A stretch of 64,000 nucleotides of DNA from Hippophae tibetana (lineage: Eukaryota; Streptophyta; Magnoliopsida; Rosales; Elaeagnaceae): assembly GCA_037013495.1 (NCBI GenBank), contig CM072801.1, forward strand, positions 38,366,001 to 38,430,000. The letters run 5' to 3'. The notes below the pieces were generated by a model. That model searched no databases and was not told where the DNA came from. It saw only the letters and a program-made list of their open reading frames with translations. Each line of letters opens with the position of its first letter. Within the stretch, counting starts at the first letter, position 1. The position numbers and the translations under genes are program-made. Positions 45,035 through 57,771 of the stretch are shown one piece after another.

Positions 45035-46423
45035 CCCCCCTTCCCTTCACTTCAAAACACACCTTCAAAACACACTTCTCTCTTCTTTATTTCTCTCATT
45101 TCTTAGTTTTTAAGTTTTTCTTAGTTTCTTTCTTAGTTTTTCTCTTAGTTTTTAGTTCAATTCTCTTAGTTTTAGAGTTCTTCTCTTTTTGAGAGGAACT
45201 TGTAATGTTTTTGTAATAATATAGCTTTTTTTTATTCAATAAATGGGAGTGCAAATTCCGCTTGGAGGTTTTCTAACAACGGGAATAGCGTCGAAGTTCT
45301 GTAAGGATTTTATTTTCTTTACAGTTATTTTTATGCTTTATTCTTACATGTTATATTTAATTTGTCTGTGATTAAATTTAACTGTGCTGGCTATTTATAA
45401 TCATGATGTAATAATAACGTTGTTATGCTTGCGAAATATTAAATAGGTAAAAAATTCTAAAATGAATTGATTTTATTTTTATTCAAGATTTTATATTAAG
45501 AATGTTAGAGAAAAATATATTATTTTTCATTACAAACTTAAATCTGACAATTAGATTTTAAGGTTTAGTTATCCGGTCTAATTTAGAGTAGTGCTCTTTT
45601 ATTTGTTGGTACAATCGCCCGGTAGTTAGAGTGAAACTCTATTTCAAAAGTTTTTATAAGAATTATTATGTGAAAATGTATTGACAACATGTTTTCAATA
45701 GTGGTTTTAAAACTTGAAAGTTAGTACTCGGATAATTAAATTCTTATGTTTAATTTGGACACCTTGAATAACGTTTAAACTGTCTAACCCCACCAAAGGT
45801 GTCATTTAAATGGTTCATTTTCAATATCTTAGAAAAATGAAATAATTTAATTAACCAAATTAGTTATCAACCCCACCCATAGGTGTTAATTGATTTGTTT
45901 AGTTAACAAAGAATATCTAACCCCACCAAATGTGGTATTTATATAAAAAAGAGAGAATCAATAAAATATCAATTTATATCTTTAATAACCTAGATAATAT
46001 GAGCAAGCATAATTAATTTAGTTATTATATCCATAAATACTCCACTAATATAAATGATAAAATTTGCATAAATATTTATTGAATGTGTATTTATATTTAT
46101 TTTTAGATAAATATTTATTGAATTTGTATCTATGTTTATTTTTATGTTATTAGATTATATTTAATTAATCTGTATATATGTTTATTTTTATGTTATTAGA
46201 TTAGGAACACAAAAACCAAACTATCGTGACAGGATGTTTAGGATTTAATTTCATTTTTAAAAGTTTGAATAATAAATTAAAAACCACATATATTCCTTCC
46301 TTAGATCGACCTTGGGAGTATACTTATCATTTTCTACGAAATGATTCGTGCACTTGCGAGAGTTTTATAAATATTAAAACCAAAGTATTGGCAAGAATCG
46401 ACGATGCCGGTTTTCGTTCATCA

Positions 46424-47268
46424 AGTTTTTAGCGTCGTTGCCGGGGAAGGAATAGCGTTTTTAAATTATTTATCAAAATTTTAAAAACATTTTTGTGCTG
46501 TAAATAATTGTGATATTTTTTTTAATAATAAAAAAAATAATAATCAAATTTCAAAATTCATAAGAAATAAAAATAAAAAATAAAATTTCAAAAATTTTAA
46601 ATTAATAAGAAATAATATAGCGTGAATAGTAAAATAAAATTATCGTTCATGAATAGTAAAAAAAATTAAAATTTCAAAAATTTTAAGTTAATAAGAAATA
46701 ATATAGCATTAATAGTAAAATAAAATTACCGTTCATGAATAATAAAAAAAAATTAAAATTTCAAAAATTTTAAGTTAATAAGAAATAATATAGCATGAAT
46801 AGTAAAATAAAATTACCGTTCATGAATAGTAAAAAAAATTAAAATTTCAAAATTTTTAAATTAATAAGAAATAATATAGCGTGAATAGTAAAATAAAATT
46901 ACCATTCATGAATAGTAAAAAAAACATTACTTGAATTTATACCTAATTAACTAAATAGCATGAAAAGTAAAAATCTAAGGGAGTTCTGTCTAGGAGACTA
47001 GTTCTTGGAAGCCTTTGTGCCACTAGTCTTTCCTCGGAACGTTGTTCTAGCTAGGAGAATGGTTTTTAAGGAGCCGTTGCACCACCATTCTTTCCTGGGA
47101 GCACTCTTGGTTAATACTGATTATGTTATTTAAGAAAATAAAAAAAATAAAAATAAAAATAAAATTTTTAACTAGTTTTGTTAGTGTTTTGTATTAAATA
47201 CCATGTAAATTTTCTCTAAATTTTTTATTTTGTTGACAGGAGTTTTAAATTTACGTTTACAATAGTCT
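46424..47268 (+). other. Leader of copy B (primer site, minisatellite, double hairpin)
   Basis: It starts with the tRNA-Asp primer-site region (46430-46447), then an 86-base minisatellite, then two tandem hairpins at 46990-47036 (GACTAGT/ACTAGTC) and 47051-47098 (GAATGGT/ACCATTC), each closed by CTAGGA/TCCT-type lower stems. gag1 starts at 47269. Confidence 0.8.
46577..46923. repeat. Four-copy minisatellite, period about 86 bases
   Basis: Units start with ATAAGAAATAATATAGC at 46605, 46691, 46778 and 46864; each includes ACCGTTCATGAATAGTA. Copies A and C hold one or two units in the same place. Confidence 0.85.
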
Positions 47269-48612
47269 ATGCGTGGTAGGAGATCCTTAGGAAACCCCCT
47301 TACACCATATGTAAATAATATTCATAAATTTAAACAAGTGTCAACAAAACTGGATTCCACCCATCAACCTGTTTTTGAGCCAAACATAGAACCAAGTCTT
47401 AATCCTTTACTAGAACCGAAAGAAATGGAAGAAAACCAACATGTTAGGGAAACCACTATGAAGGAGTTTGCAAGACCGGTGATTGGCACGGCAACTGCCG
47501 CTATCCAGTTGGGTGAGGCTGCTCGGAATTATGACCTAAAAAATATTCATTTTTCTATGCTTCCTTCCTTTTATGGGCTACCTAATGAAGATTCTCTTTC
47601 CTTCATGAGAGATTTCTATGCTACGGTCCAAACATTCCCCCTCAGTATTCTAAACGAGGATCAACTTAGAATGAGATGTTTCCCCTACACCTTAAAGGAT
47701 AAGGCCAAAGCTTGGTTGATGTCACTTCCCCCAAGTTCTCTGATGACATGGGGGAACATTTACAATAAATTCATGGGAAAATTCTATTCCCACCAAAAAA
47801 CATCAGAGTTGAGAGGAAAGATTGCTACTTTCTCTCAGATGGAAGGAGAACCATTCCATGAAGCTTGGGATAGGTTCAAAATGTTTCTCACTCAATGTCC
47901 CCATCAAAGCTTTCCCCTGCAGTTGCAGAACCAATTCTTTTATGATGGACTTACACAACAATGTCAGTTCATTGTCGACAACGCTGCAGGAGGAGCAATA
48001 GGAGAAAAGACTACCTCAAAGACATACAACCTCTTTGAGATGTTGGGTGCTAATTCCCAACAGAAAAGCTCCCGAGTGAGAAAAGCTGGAGTTCATGAAA
48101 TCGACTCCAGTAATGAAGTTCAACAACAACTTGTTCAACTGACCAAGCAAGTTGCCCTTCTCACTACACAAACCAACACCAATAATGAACATTATGGTTT
48201 GTATAGCAACATGGGACATGGTACTGAAGCCTGTCCATATCAAGGAGAAACAACAACTGGACCTGAACAGGTTAATGTGTTGGGAGCATATCAACAGAGA
48301 CCAAGGTTTGACCCCAATTCAAATACCTATAATCCTGGGTGGAGAAATGATCCAAATTTCTTCTGGAGGCAAAACAACCCTCCTTTCACTCAAAGCTCAA
48401 ACCAGACAGGCCAGCAATTCCACCCACCTATTCCAAGAAGCATTCCCAATAAACCAACCCTGGAGGACAACTTGAATTCTTTTATTCAAGTTTGTAGGGA
48501 TAACCAATCTAAAACCAATCAACTGTTGAACTCTGTGGAAGCTTCTATCAAAAAGGTGGAAGTTCAAGTAGAACAGTTAGTTGAACATTTGCAAAAACAA
48601 AGCAAAGACTAA
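47269..48612 (+). CDS. gag: gag1 of copy B
   Basis: An open frame of 447 residues from ATG to its own stop, nearly identical to gag1 of copy A. Capsid signature blocks PSFYGLPNEDSL, RMRCFPYTLKDKAKAWL, FYSHQKT and NQFFYDGL are present, with a degenerate knuckle near MGHGTEACPY and the coiled-coil-like tail (PTLEDNLNSFIQVCRDN onward). It appears whole even though the downstream gag2-pol of the same copy is broken. Likely product: particle-forming Gag, cytoplasmic. Confidence 0.92.
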   Translation: MRGRRSLGNPLTPYVNNIHKFKQVSTKLDSTHQPVFEPNIEPSLNPLLEPKEMEENQHVRETTMKEFARPVIGTATAAIQLGEAARNYDLKNIHFSMLPSFYGLPNEDSLSFMRDFYATVQTFPLSILNEDQLRMRCFPYTLKDKAKAWLMSLPPSSLMTWGNIYNKFMGKFYSHQKTSELRGKIATFSQMEGEPFHEAWDRFKMFLTQCPHQSFPLQLQNQFFYDGLTQQCQFIVDNAAGGAIGEKTTSKTYNLFEMLGANSQQKSSRVRKAGVHEIDSSNEVQQQLVQLTKQVALLTTQTNTNNEHYGLYSNMGHGTEACPYQGETTTGPEQVNVLGAYQQRPRFDPNSNTYNPGWRNDPNFFWRQNNPPFTQSSNQTGQQFHPPIPRSIPNKPTLEDNLNSFIQVCRDNQSKTNQLLNSVEASIKKVEVQVEQLVEHLQKQSKD

Positions 48613-48997
48613 TTTGATAGTCAAATGAATTCAATGAAGAGGAGATATTGAGTTTTTCATTCTGCAATCTCCAAGCAACGTCTTACTAGAAGACGATAAA
48701 TTTTAGTCCTACATGGGAGGTCACCCATTATTTTATTTTCCTTTGTTTTAGTTTTATTTTGCGTGTAATAAAATTCAAATGAAATAAATTCATTTGTTTC
48801 AAAAATTGTGTCCATTCGTTAAAATAAAAAAAATAAAACAAAACAAAACAAAAATTTAGGTTCCTTGCACCTTTTTGCTTTAAGCCTTTACGTTTTATCA
48901 AATTATAAATATTTCTTAGAGATATCTACTATTGTTTTTTTAAGAGCAAAATGTTGATACACAATAGGAGGAGGATCATTTTCAACTACAAACAACA
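48613..48997 (+). other. Spacer between gag1 and gag2 (copy B)
   Basis: Double hairpin (CGTCTT/AAGACG at 48679-48695; ATGGG/CCCAT at 48713-48728), two AATAAA signals (48767-48772, 48783-48788), then the gag2 leader ending AACAACAATGG. Confidence 0.75.
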
Positions 48998-51900
48998 ATG
49001 GGAGATGCTGAAGATAGGCGGAAAAAGATGAAAGACCATACAATTCCAATCATTGGCAATGTAACTTCTGGCATCCAATTACAAGAGGCTATAAGGAATT
49101 ATGAATTGAAAAAGATTCAATATTCTTTGTTGCCTTCCTTTTACGGTATCCCTAATGAAGACCCTTTGCATTTCATTCGAGAATTCTATGCTATTGTCCA
49201 AACCTTTCCACTACATGCAATTAATGAAGATCAACTTAGGATGAGGTGTTTTCCTTACACCCTCAAAGATAAAGCTTGGTCGTGGTTCATTACTCTACAG
49301 TCAGGTTCACTTAAAACTTGGGAGGCAGTCTATGAAATTTTTATGGGTAGGTTCTATTCCCATCAAAAGACTGTTGATCTAAGAACAAAGATAGCAACAT
49401 TTTCTCAAATGTATGAAGAGCCCTTTCATGAAGCTTGGGAACTATTCAAACTCCTTTTCATTCAATGTCAAAATCATAGCTTTCCATTACAGCTACAAAA
49501 CCAATTCTTTTATGATGGATTGACACTGCAGAGTCAATACATGGTTGATAATACTGCTGGAGGTGCTGTAGGAGAAAAAACCGTAGAGGAAACCTATAAT
49601 CTTTATGAGCTATTGGGTTTTAATTCCCAACAAAGAGGTGGTAGAAAGAAAGCAAGGGTAAATGAAGTTGGCTCTGATAATGAGATAACCTTGCAACTTG
49701 CTGAATTGACTAAACAAGTGCAATTTCTCACTACCCACCAAATTTCAAATCAAGAGGTATATGAAGTGTGTTGTTCAATTGGGCATGGTACTCATAATTG
49801 TTCAAATACTTGTGATTCTAGTGTCGATGCCATAGAGGAAGTCCAATATTTTCAAAGGTATCATCCAAACACCTATAATCACCCAGCCTACACCCAATAT
49901 CCAACACTAAGGTCGGATAACAACCACCCTTACCCACCAAGCCAATCTTTTAAGCCAACCTTAGAAGATATCTTGAATGCTTTTATTCAAGTTAGTCGTG
50001 ACAACCAATTGATGACTAATCAAAGGTTGAACACCATGGAGGCTTCGGTTAAAAGGATTGAATCTAAAGTTGGGCAACTGGCGGAACAAATGCAAAAGAA
50101 AGAACCAGGAAAGCTGCCCAGTCAACCAGAACAAGCAAAGGATGTAAGAACCCTTCGAAGTGGTAAGGTAGTCAATACCAGTTTACCTGAAATCTCTAAC
50201 AATCTACCTTGTAGTTCAGGTAACAAAGAAGGCGATATTCTAATCTCACAAAAAGGAGAAACAAGTGTTAAACTTAACAAGCCTTCTGAAAAACTCATTG
50301 GGGTGTCATCTGACACCCCCAAAATTTAAAAGACAACAGAACCACACCAGATGCAAGTACCTTTTCCCCACCAGTTAAAAGAATCCAAACAAGATAAGCA
50401 ATTCTATGATCTTTTTAATATGCTCTCTAAAGTAAATATCAATTTACCATTATTAGAAGTGATCATGAATGTGCCCTCATATGCCAAGTTTTTCAAAGAG
50501 TTGAACACTAAGAAAAGGAGGTATGAACTGAATGAACGAGTAGTAGTATCAGAAATTTCTAGCGGTGTACTTCAGCACAAACTACCCCTAAGTTGAAAGA
50601 CCCTGGAAGTTTTATTATAAACATAACTATGGGGGATAGGAAGGTTGCTAAAGCAATGCTTGATTTAGGTGCTAGTATAAATTTGATGCCCTACTTTATA
50701 TTCTTACAGCTCAATCTAGGGGATTTAAAACCCACAACTATGTCCCTTCAACTTGCAGATAGATCTCTTAAATATCTAGAGGGAGTAGTTGAGGATGTGT
50801 TGGTACAGGTAGACAAACTGATAATACCTGTTGACTTTGTGGTTTTGGATATGCAAGAAAATCCAGCATTGGACAGAGAGCACACAATATTGCTTGGTAA
50901 ACCATTTATGGAAACTACTAAAACTATTATTGATGTCCAAGATGGAAATTTGACAATGATAGTCTTAGGAGAAATTGTTAATTTTAAAGTTTTTGATTCT
51001 TCACCTTTTCCTTCTATTTCTGCCATCGATGAAATATTCGATGTTGACCCTTTGGATAATCTTGTCCAAAGCACCTTTTTCCAAACCAGAATAGAAGACA
51101 AGCTTGAAACTGTTCTTACACTTGAAAAGGTCGAAGAAGATTTAGATGAGGAAATTAAGGGGTACCTTAAACATCTAGACAATGATGAAGTAATGCCAAA
51201 ATCTAGTACACTTTTAAATCTACCCAGTTCTTCATCTACTAAAGAGGCCAATCCACCTGAACTTGAACTCAAAGACTTACCTGAGCACTTAAAATATGTG
51301 TTTTTGGGAGAAGGAGAAACTTATCCAGTGATAATTTCTTCAACCTTGACCAAACCACAAGAAAAGGAACTCATCAAAGTGCTTAAACAGTTTAAGAAAT
51401 CTATAGGTTGGAGTATAGGGGATATAAGAGGCATTAGTCCAACAATGTGTATGCACAAGATCAATTTGGAGGATGGTGCTAAACCTATACGAGAGGCCTA
51501 AAGAAGACTAAACCCAAATATGCAAGAGGTAGTTAAAAAAAGAAATTCTTAAATTATTAGAAGAAGGGATTATCTATCCTATTGCGGATAGTAAGTGGGT
51601 TAGTCCAATGCATGTGGTACCAAAGAAATCTGGGATAACAGTTGTTAAAAATGGCAAAAGTGAATTAGTGCCCACTAGAATAATCACTGGATGGAGAATG
51701 TGTATAGATTTTAGGAAACTAAATTTATATACGAAAAAGGATCACTTTCCTCTTCCATTCATTGATAAAATGTTGGAAAGATTAGTTGGGCACGAATTTT
51801 ACTGTTTTTTGGATGCATTGTCCGGATATTATCAAGTACCCATAGCACCAGAAGATCAGGAAAAGACCACATTTACATGTCCTTTTGGGACATTTGCTTT

Positions 51901-53989
51901 TCGCAGAATCCCATTTGGGTTATGCAATGCCCCTGCCACTTTCCAGAGATGCATGATATCTATTTTCTCGGACATGGTGGAAAAGTTCATTGAGATTTTC
52001 ATGGACGATTTCTCTGTCTTTGGGAACTCATTTGATGATTGCTTACATAAATTGACTTTGGTTTTAGAAAGATGCATTGAATGCAATCTCACCCTTAGTT
52101 GGGAGAAAAGTCATTTTATGGTTCAACAATGGATAGTTTTAGGACATATAATTTCAAACAAGGGTATTGAAGTTGATAAGGCAAAAGTTGAATTGATATC
52201 CAAACTACCTCCCCCTACATATGTGAAGGGGATAAGAAGCTTCTTAGGACATGCAGGATTTTATAGACGATTTATTAAAGATTTCTCTAAAATAAGTCAT
52301 CCCTTATGTAACTTGCTATCCAAAGATGCTTATTTTGATTTCAACGATGACTGCCTTATTTCCTTTAATACCTTGAAAGATAAACTAACATCTACCCCTG
52401 TTATTATGGCACCAAACTGGTCTTTACCTTTTGAAATAATGTGTGACGCTTCTGATTATGCTATAGGAGCAGTCCTGGGACAAAGAGTGGATAAGCGTTT
52501 GCATGTCATCTACTATGCTAGCAAAACACTCAATGATGCCCAAATGAATTATACCACCACTGAAAAGGAATTCTTGGCTATAGTGTTTTCTTTAGACAAA
52601 TTTCGGTCTTATTTAGTAGGATCTAAAGTGATTGTGCATTCTGATCATGCTGCTTTAAGATACCTATTAAGTAAACCAAATGCCAAGCCAAGATTAATCA
52701 GGTGGGTCTTACTCTTACAAGAATTTGACCTAGAAGTCAAGGATATGAAAGGCAGTGAAAACTTATTAGCTGACCATTTGTCTAGGTTGATTTCTGACTT
52801 CAATTCTCTTAAAGATGAGAGTAATGAAGATATAGTTGAAACCTTTCCTGATGAACAATTATTTTTCATAGGTCCGAACCCATGGTATGCTGATATTGTA
52901 AACTATCTTGCCACTGGTGTTTTGTGACCTAACACTTCATATCAGGACAAGAAAAGGTTTTTTAAAACTATTAAGGACTATTTCTGGGATGACCCTTATT
53001 TATACAAGATTGGTCAAGATCAAGTCATCCGAAGATGTGTACCTGAAGAAGAACATAAGAGCATTCTAACTTTTTGTCATGAAGTTCATTATGGGGGTCA
53101 TTTTGGTGGTGAAAAGACAGCCGGTAAGGTATTACAGTCTGGATTCTTTTGGCCCACTCTTTTTAAAGATGCTCATATGTTTTGTGCACAATGTGATAGA
53201 TGTCAAAGAACAGGAAACATAAGCAAAAGAGATGAAATGCCTTTGACATCTAATTTAGTTGTTGAACTCTTTGATGTATGGGGGATTTACTTTATGGGTC
53301 CTTTTCCCCCATCTAATGGTTTTCAATATATTTTGGTTGTTGTGGATTATGTATCCAAGTGGGTAGAAGCTATCCTCACCAAAACCAATGATGCTAATGT
53401 TGTTGTGAAATTCTTGAAAGATTTAATATTCAGCAGGTTCGGAACGCCTAGAGCTATAATAAGTGATGGAGGTAGCCATTTTTGTAACAAACTCTTTGAT
53501 GGAGTACTAAACAAGTACAACATCACACATAAAGTAGCTACTCCATATCATCCTCAAACTTCCGGTTTAGTGGAAGTAAGTAATAGGCAAATTAAGGGAA
53601 TATTGGAATGCATTGTGCGTCCTTCAAGGAAGGATTGGACATTTAAGTTAAATGATGCCTTATGGGCATACCACACTGCTTACAAAACACCTATTGGGAT
53701 GAGCCCTTACCGATTAATCTTTGGGAAAGCGTGCCACCTTCCAGTTGAACTTGAGCACAAGGCTTACTGGGCAATTAAAGAGTTAAACATGGATTTAGAT
53801 AAAGCAGGTGAAAAACGATTACTCCAGCTTCATGAGTTGGAAGAAATTAGGAATGAAGCCTATGACAATGCCAAATTATACAAAGAGCGTACTAAGCGCT
53901 ATCATGACAAGAGGCTCGTTCCTAAGACTCTTCATCCTGGAATGAAAGTTCTTTTATTTAACTCTCGTTTGAGATTGTTTCCAGGAAAG
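48998..53989 (+). pseudogene. gag2-pol region of copy B
   Basis: Same order as in copy A: gag2 capsid with knuckle region, coiled-coil-like tail, protease ([10 protein letters not shown] near 50665), RT (FMDD near 52000), RNase H (MCDASD near 52440), integrase zinc part (about 53070-53215) and catalytic part (GPFPPSNGF near 53300, ISDGGSHF near 53465). The C-terminal end is separated by the insertion of copy D. Broken, with about four breaks. Confidence 0.9.
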
Positions 53990-55969
53990 TGATGAGCGAA
54001 AACCGACATCGCCGATTCTTGCCAATACTTTGGTTTTAATATTTATAAAACTCTCGCAAGTGCACGAATCATTTCGAAGAAAATGATAAGTATACTCCCA
54101 AGGTCGATCTAAGGAAGGAATGTATGTGGTTTTTAATTTATTATTCAAATTTTTAAAAACGAAATTAAATCCTAAACATCCTGTCACGATAGTTTGGTTT
54201 TTGTGTTCCTAATCTAATAACATAAAATAAACATATATACAGATTAATTAAATATAATCTAATAACATAAAAATAAACATAGATACAAATTCAATAAATA
54301 ATTATCTAAAAATAAACATATATACAGATTCAATAAATATTCATGCAAATTTTATCATTTATATTAGCGGAGTATTTATGGATATAATAACTAAATTAAT
54401 TATGCTTGCTCATATTAACTAGGTTATTAAAGATATAAATTGATATTTTATTGATTCTCTCTTTTTTATATAAATACCACCTTTGGTGGGGTTAGATATT
54501 CTTTGTTAACTAAACAAATCAATTAACACCTATGGGTGGGGTTGATAACTAATATGCTTAATTAAATTAATTCCTTTTTCTAAGAGATTGAAAATGAACC
54601 ATTTAAATGCCACCTTTGGTGGGGTTAGACAGTTTAAACTTTATTCAAGGTGTCCAAATTAAACATAAGAATTTAATTATCCGAGTACTAACTTTCAAGT
54701 TTTAAAACCACTATTGAAAACATGTTGTCAATACATTTTCACATAATAATTCTTATAAAAACTTTTGAAATAGAGTTTCACTCTAACTACCGGGCGATTG
54801 TACCAACAAATAAAAGAGCACTACTCTAAATTAGACCGGATAACTAAACCTTAAAATCTAATTTTCAGTTTTAAGTTTGTAATGAAAAATAATATATTTC
54901 TCTCTAACATTCTTAATATAAAATCTTGAATAAAAACAAAATCAATTCATTTTAGAGATTTTTACCTATTTAATATTTCGCAAGCATAACAACGTCATTA
55001 TTACATCATATTTACTAAACAACCAGCATAGTTAAATTTAACCACAGACAAGTTGAATATAACATGTAAGAATAAAGCATAAAAATAACTTTAAAGAAAA
55101 TAAAATCCTTACAGAACTTTGACGCTATTCCCGTAGCTGGAAAACCTCCGAGCAGAATTTGCACTTCCATATATTGAATCAAAAATCTAAATTATTACAA
55201 AAACATTACAAGTTCCTCTCAAAAAGAGAAGAACTCTAAACCTAAGAGAATTGAACTAAAAACTAAGAGAAAAACTAAGAAAAGCTTAGAAACTAAGAAA
55301 GAAACTAAGAGAAACTAAAAACTAAGAAATGAGAGAAAGAAAGAAGAGAGAAGTGAGTTTTGAAGGTGTGATTTGAAGTGAAGGGAAGGGGGGTATTTAT
55401 AGGTGAGGATGGAGAGAAAAAATGAGTAAAAAAAATGTTAAAAAATGTAAAAACACGTATTGGAATTGCTGATGTCATCAATGACGTCAGCATGACGTCA
55501 CAGGGGCTGTTGCACGTGAAAAATGGGGCGAAAACGCGTAGCTCGGCACGCGTGAACAGTGCCCGCACGCTGAGCTGTGCGTAGCTAGGCAGGCCAGCGC
55601 GCGCGGCATGGGGCGCTGGGGGGCGCGCGGCTGGGCGCTGGGCTGCGCGCACGGCTGGGCTGCGGCGCGCGATTTCCGTCTTTTTGACATTTTTGACCTT
55701 TTCGACCCATTTCGTCCGATTTTTCCATGTTTGTTGACCTTTTCTCACTTATTTATTGATATATTTGTGATGTATTGCTTCAAGTATTCCTCTTTGAGTC
55801 TTTAAATTGCGTTTTTAAGCCAAAATACCTGAAAAACAATAAAAATACCCGTGATTCCGAAAAAGACAAATTTATATAAATATATGATAAAACATATAAA
55901 TATATATATTTTTAATCAATTAATGTACATAAAATCATGGTTATTTTAGTGCTTTTTGAGCACTCATCA
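53990..55969 (-). repeat. 3' LTR of copy D
   Basis: 1980 bases with both ends present (sense TGATGAGTGCTC ... CGCTCATCA). Promoter at 55394-55518: G-box 55513-55518, palindromes 55493-55500, 55482-55489 and 55470-55477, TATAAATA 55394-55401. GC-rich island at about 55530-55675, shorter than in copy A. Confidence 0.93.
55394..55518 (-). promoter_or_regulatory. LTR promoter of copy D
   Basis: Sense order: CACGTG, TGACGTCA, TGACGTCA, TGACATCA, then TATAAATA, with the same 11- and 12-base spacing as in A-C. Confidence 0.7.
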
Positions 55970-57470
55970 CAACCCCCAACCAGCTTCTTGCTAGTCCCTT
56001 AGCAAGAGAAGCGATAAAAGCTAAAAATTAAACTATCCTAAATCACTTTCGTGGATTGAAACGGTTGCATTTAGCCTATGCAACAAGCCTTTAAACCCCT
56101 AGGTTGCCCTAGTGGACGAGTTTGAGTCTCGTGAGGGTTTTCAGTAGTGATACCCACAAACATTGAACTAACTGTAAAAATCAAAAGAAACTATAAAAAC
56201 AATCAAATCAAAAACTAAAATTACAACACAATCAAAATTTAATTTAAGAATAAAAGAAAACAACATATCACAAAAAGGTCTCATACTTTTTTAATCTCCT
56301 TTAAGATCATAATTAAAATCTCAAGCATAAGTTATTTTAATCTCTTTAAACAATCATGATTTTATTATAATAATTAGTCGAAAATCATTTTCATATTTCA
56401 TTTCAAAAATGTATCAATTTAATTTTACCCAATTTCAGTGTCATGAATCAGAATTCGCTTTGACTCTATTCCTCACAAGTCAATACTCTCAAAGCACTGA
56501 ATCCTATGGGTTCAAACACTCATACTAATTTATATGCGAAAGAGTTGATGTATAGAAATGAACTAATATGTTCGCATATGTATAAAGAATAAAGGCTCAA
56601 AGTGTTATTTTAACATTGATCTCATGAAAGGAATCGAATGTATAAATTATAAAGATATCATATATAAAAATTATTTTCATGCATAAATCAAACTCATTAA
56701 GAAAGAATTTCAAGATATATGCTTTTTACAAATGAAGAAATTGCAATGACTTTTTAGGGAATTACTTCCTATATCTTTCTTTTGTATTTAACCTTTACTC
56801 ACAACTTTGTTGGCAATGTGGGTCATAGTATGTAGATGATACTATTTTTTATCTCTCTATACATTTTTTTTAATATATGTATTTTTTAGAGAGTCAACCC
56901 ATGTGCAGATTGTACATTTTTTGGATTTTGGTGAGTGGTTAATTTTGTGGCTTTTCTGTTTGATCTTGGTTTAGGTAACCCCAGATATGTCTTTTTGTTT
57001 TTGTAGCAGTCATGCATGAATGAGATATAAGCATATACTATCAATTTCTACTCAAATCCTTTAATCTAAACAAAAATAATAATAAAAAATATATGATACT
57101 CTATTAAGATGAGAAAAAATTCATACATTCAATGCTAATACCTATAGAGATCATCTAAACTTTTGAATAAATAAGAAATGTGTTTGGAGTAGAAAAAATA
57201 TATATTTCACTTTGAATAAAAGAAATTAGGTTCAAATTATATCTCACAAGGGTAGTCTCCACTAAAAAAAATTCATAAACACCGATTTTGGGTTTAATAT
57301 AATTTCCACATTTTATCAAGAAATACTAGTTATGACAAAAACTAACTAATTATCAAAAATAATTACAAAATATTTCATGATATGTTTTCAAAAATTAATC
57401 TAACAGTACCAAAGACTTAACTATTTACTTAAATTTGATTTAAAGAAATGATACATTTTTGTGATAATTT

Positions 57471-57502
<32 letters not shown>

Positions 57503-57771
57503 TTTTATTAAGCATGATAACTTTTCACCACCCCCAACCTAGAACTTACATTGTCCTCAATATAACAACTGCAAATTAAAGATAAAGAGAAAAAAGGAGA
57601 AAGATTACCTATTTCTTGAGAATGTGTAAGTAGTAATGAAGAAATGCAGGTGCATCCATCATATTCATCATTAAAGTGTATACAGACAGATCGCTGTGAA
57701 CTTCTAACATGATGGGTTGCCTCCCATCCAGCGCTTAGTTTAACGTCTTAGCAAGACGTATCTTTTTGGTG
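55970..57771 (-). other. Polypurine tract and non-coding 3' region of copy D
   Basis: Polypurine tract GGTTGGGGGTTG next to the LTR, then about 1.7 kb without a frame. Internal polypurine-like tract and hairpin at 57521-57563, a TA microsatellite at 57477-57502, and the post-pol double hairpin at 57711-57759. Confidence 0.8.

Larger units (their letters stand above)
44447..46423 (+). repeat. 5' LTR of copy B
   Basis: It runs from TGATCAGTGCTC to ...TTCATCA, 1977 bases. Near the start is the AGTGCT/AGCACT hairpin (44452-44468), then the GC-rich island, the promoter, AATAAA (45238-45243) about 211 bases after the TATA box, and a long U5 with three CCACC-AAA-GGTG-type hairpins (about 45788-45930). 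Confidence 0.93.
44447..53989 (+). mobile_element. Athila-lineage Ty3/gypsy element, copy B, cut by copy D
   Basis: Plus-strand order: 5' LTR (44447-46423), primer site, leader with minisatellite and double hairpin, gag1, spacer, gag2-PR-RT-RH-IN. The integrase end and the rest lie beyond the inserted copy D, outside the window. It is inserted in the copia fragment; the five bases before it are TATTC. Broken, with about four breaks in gag2-pol. Confidence 0.93.
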
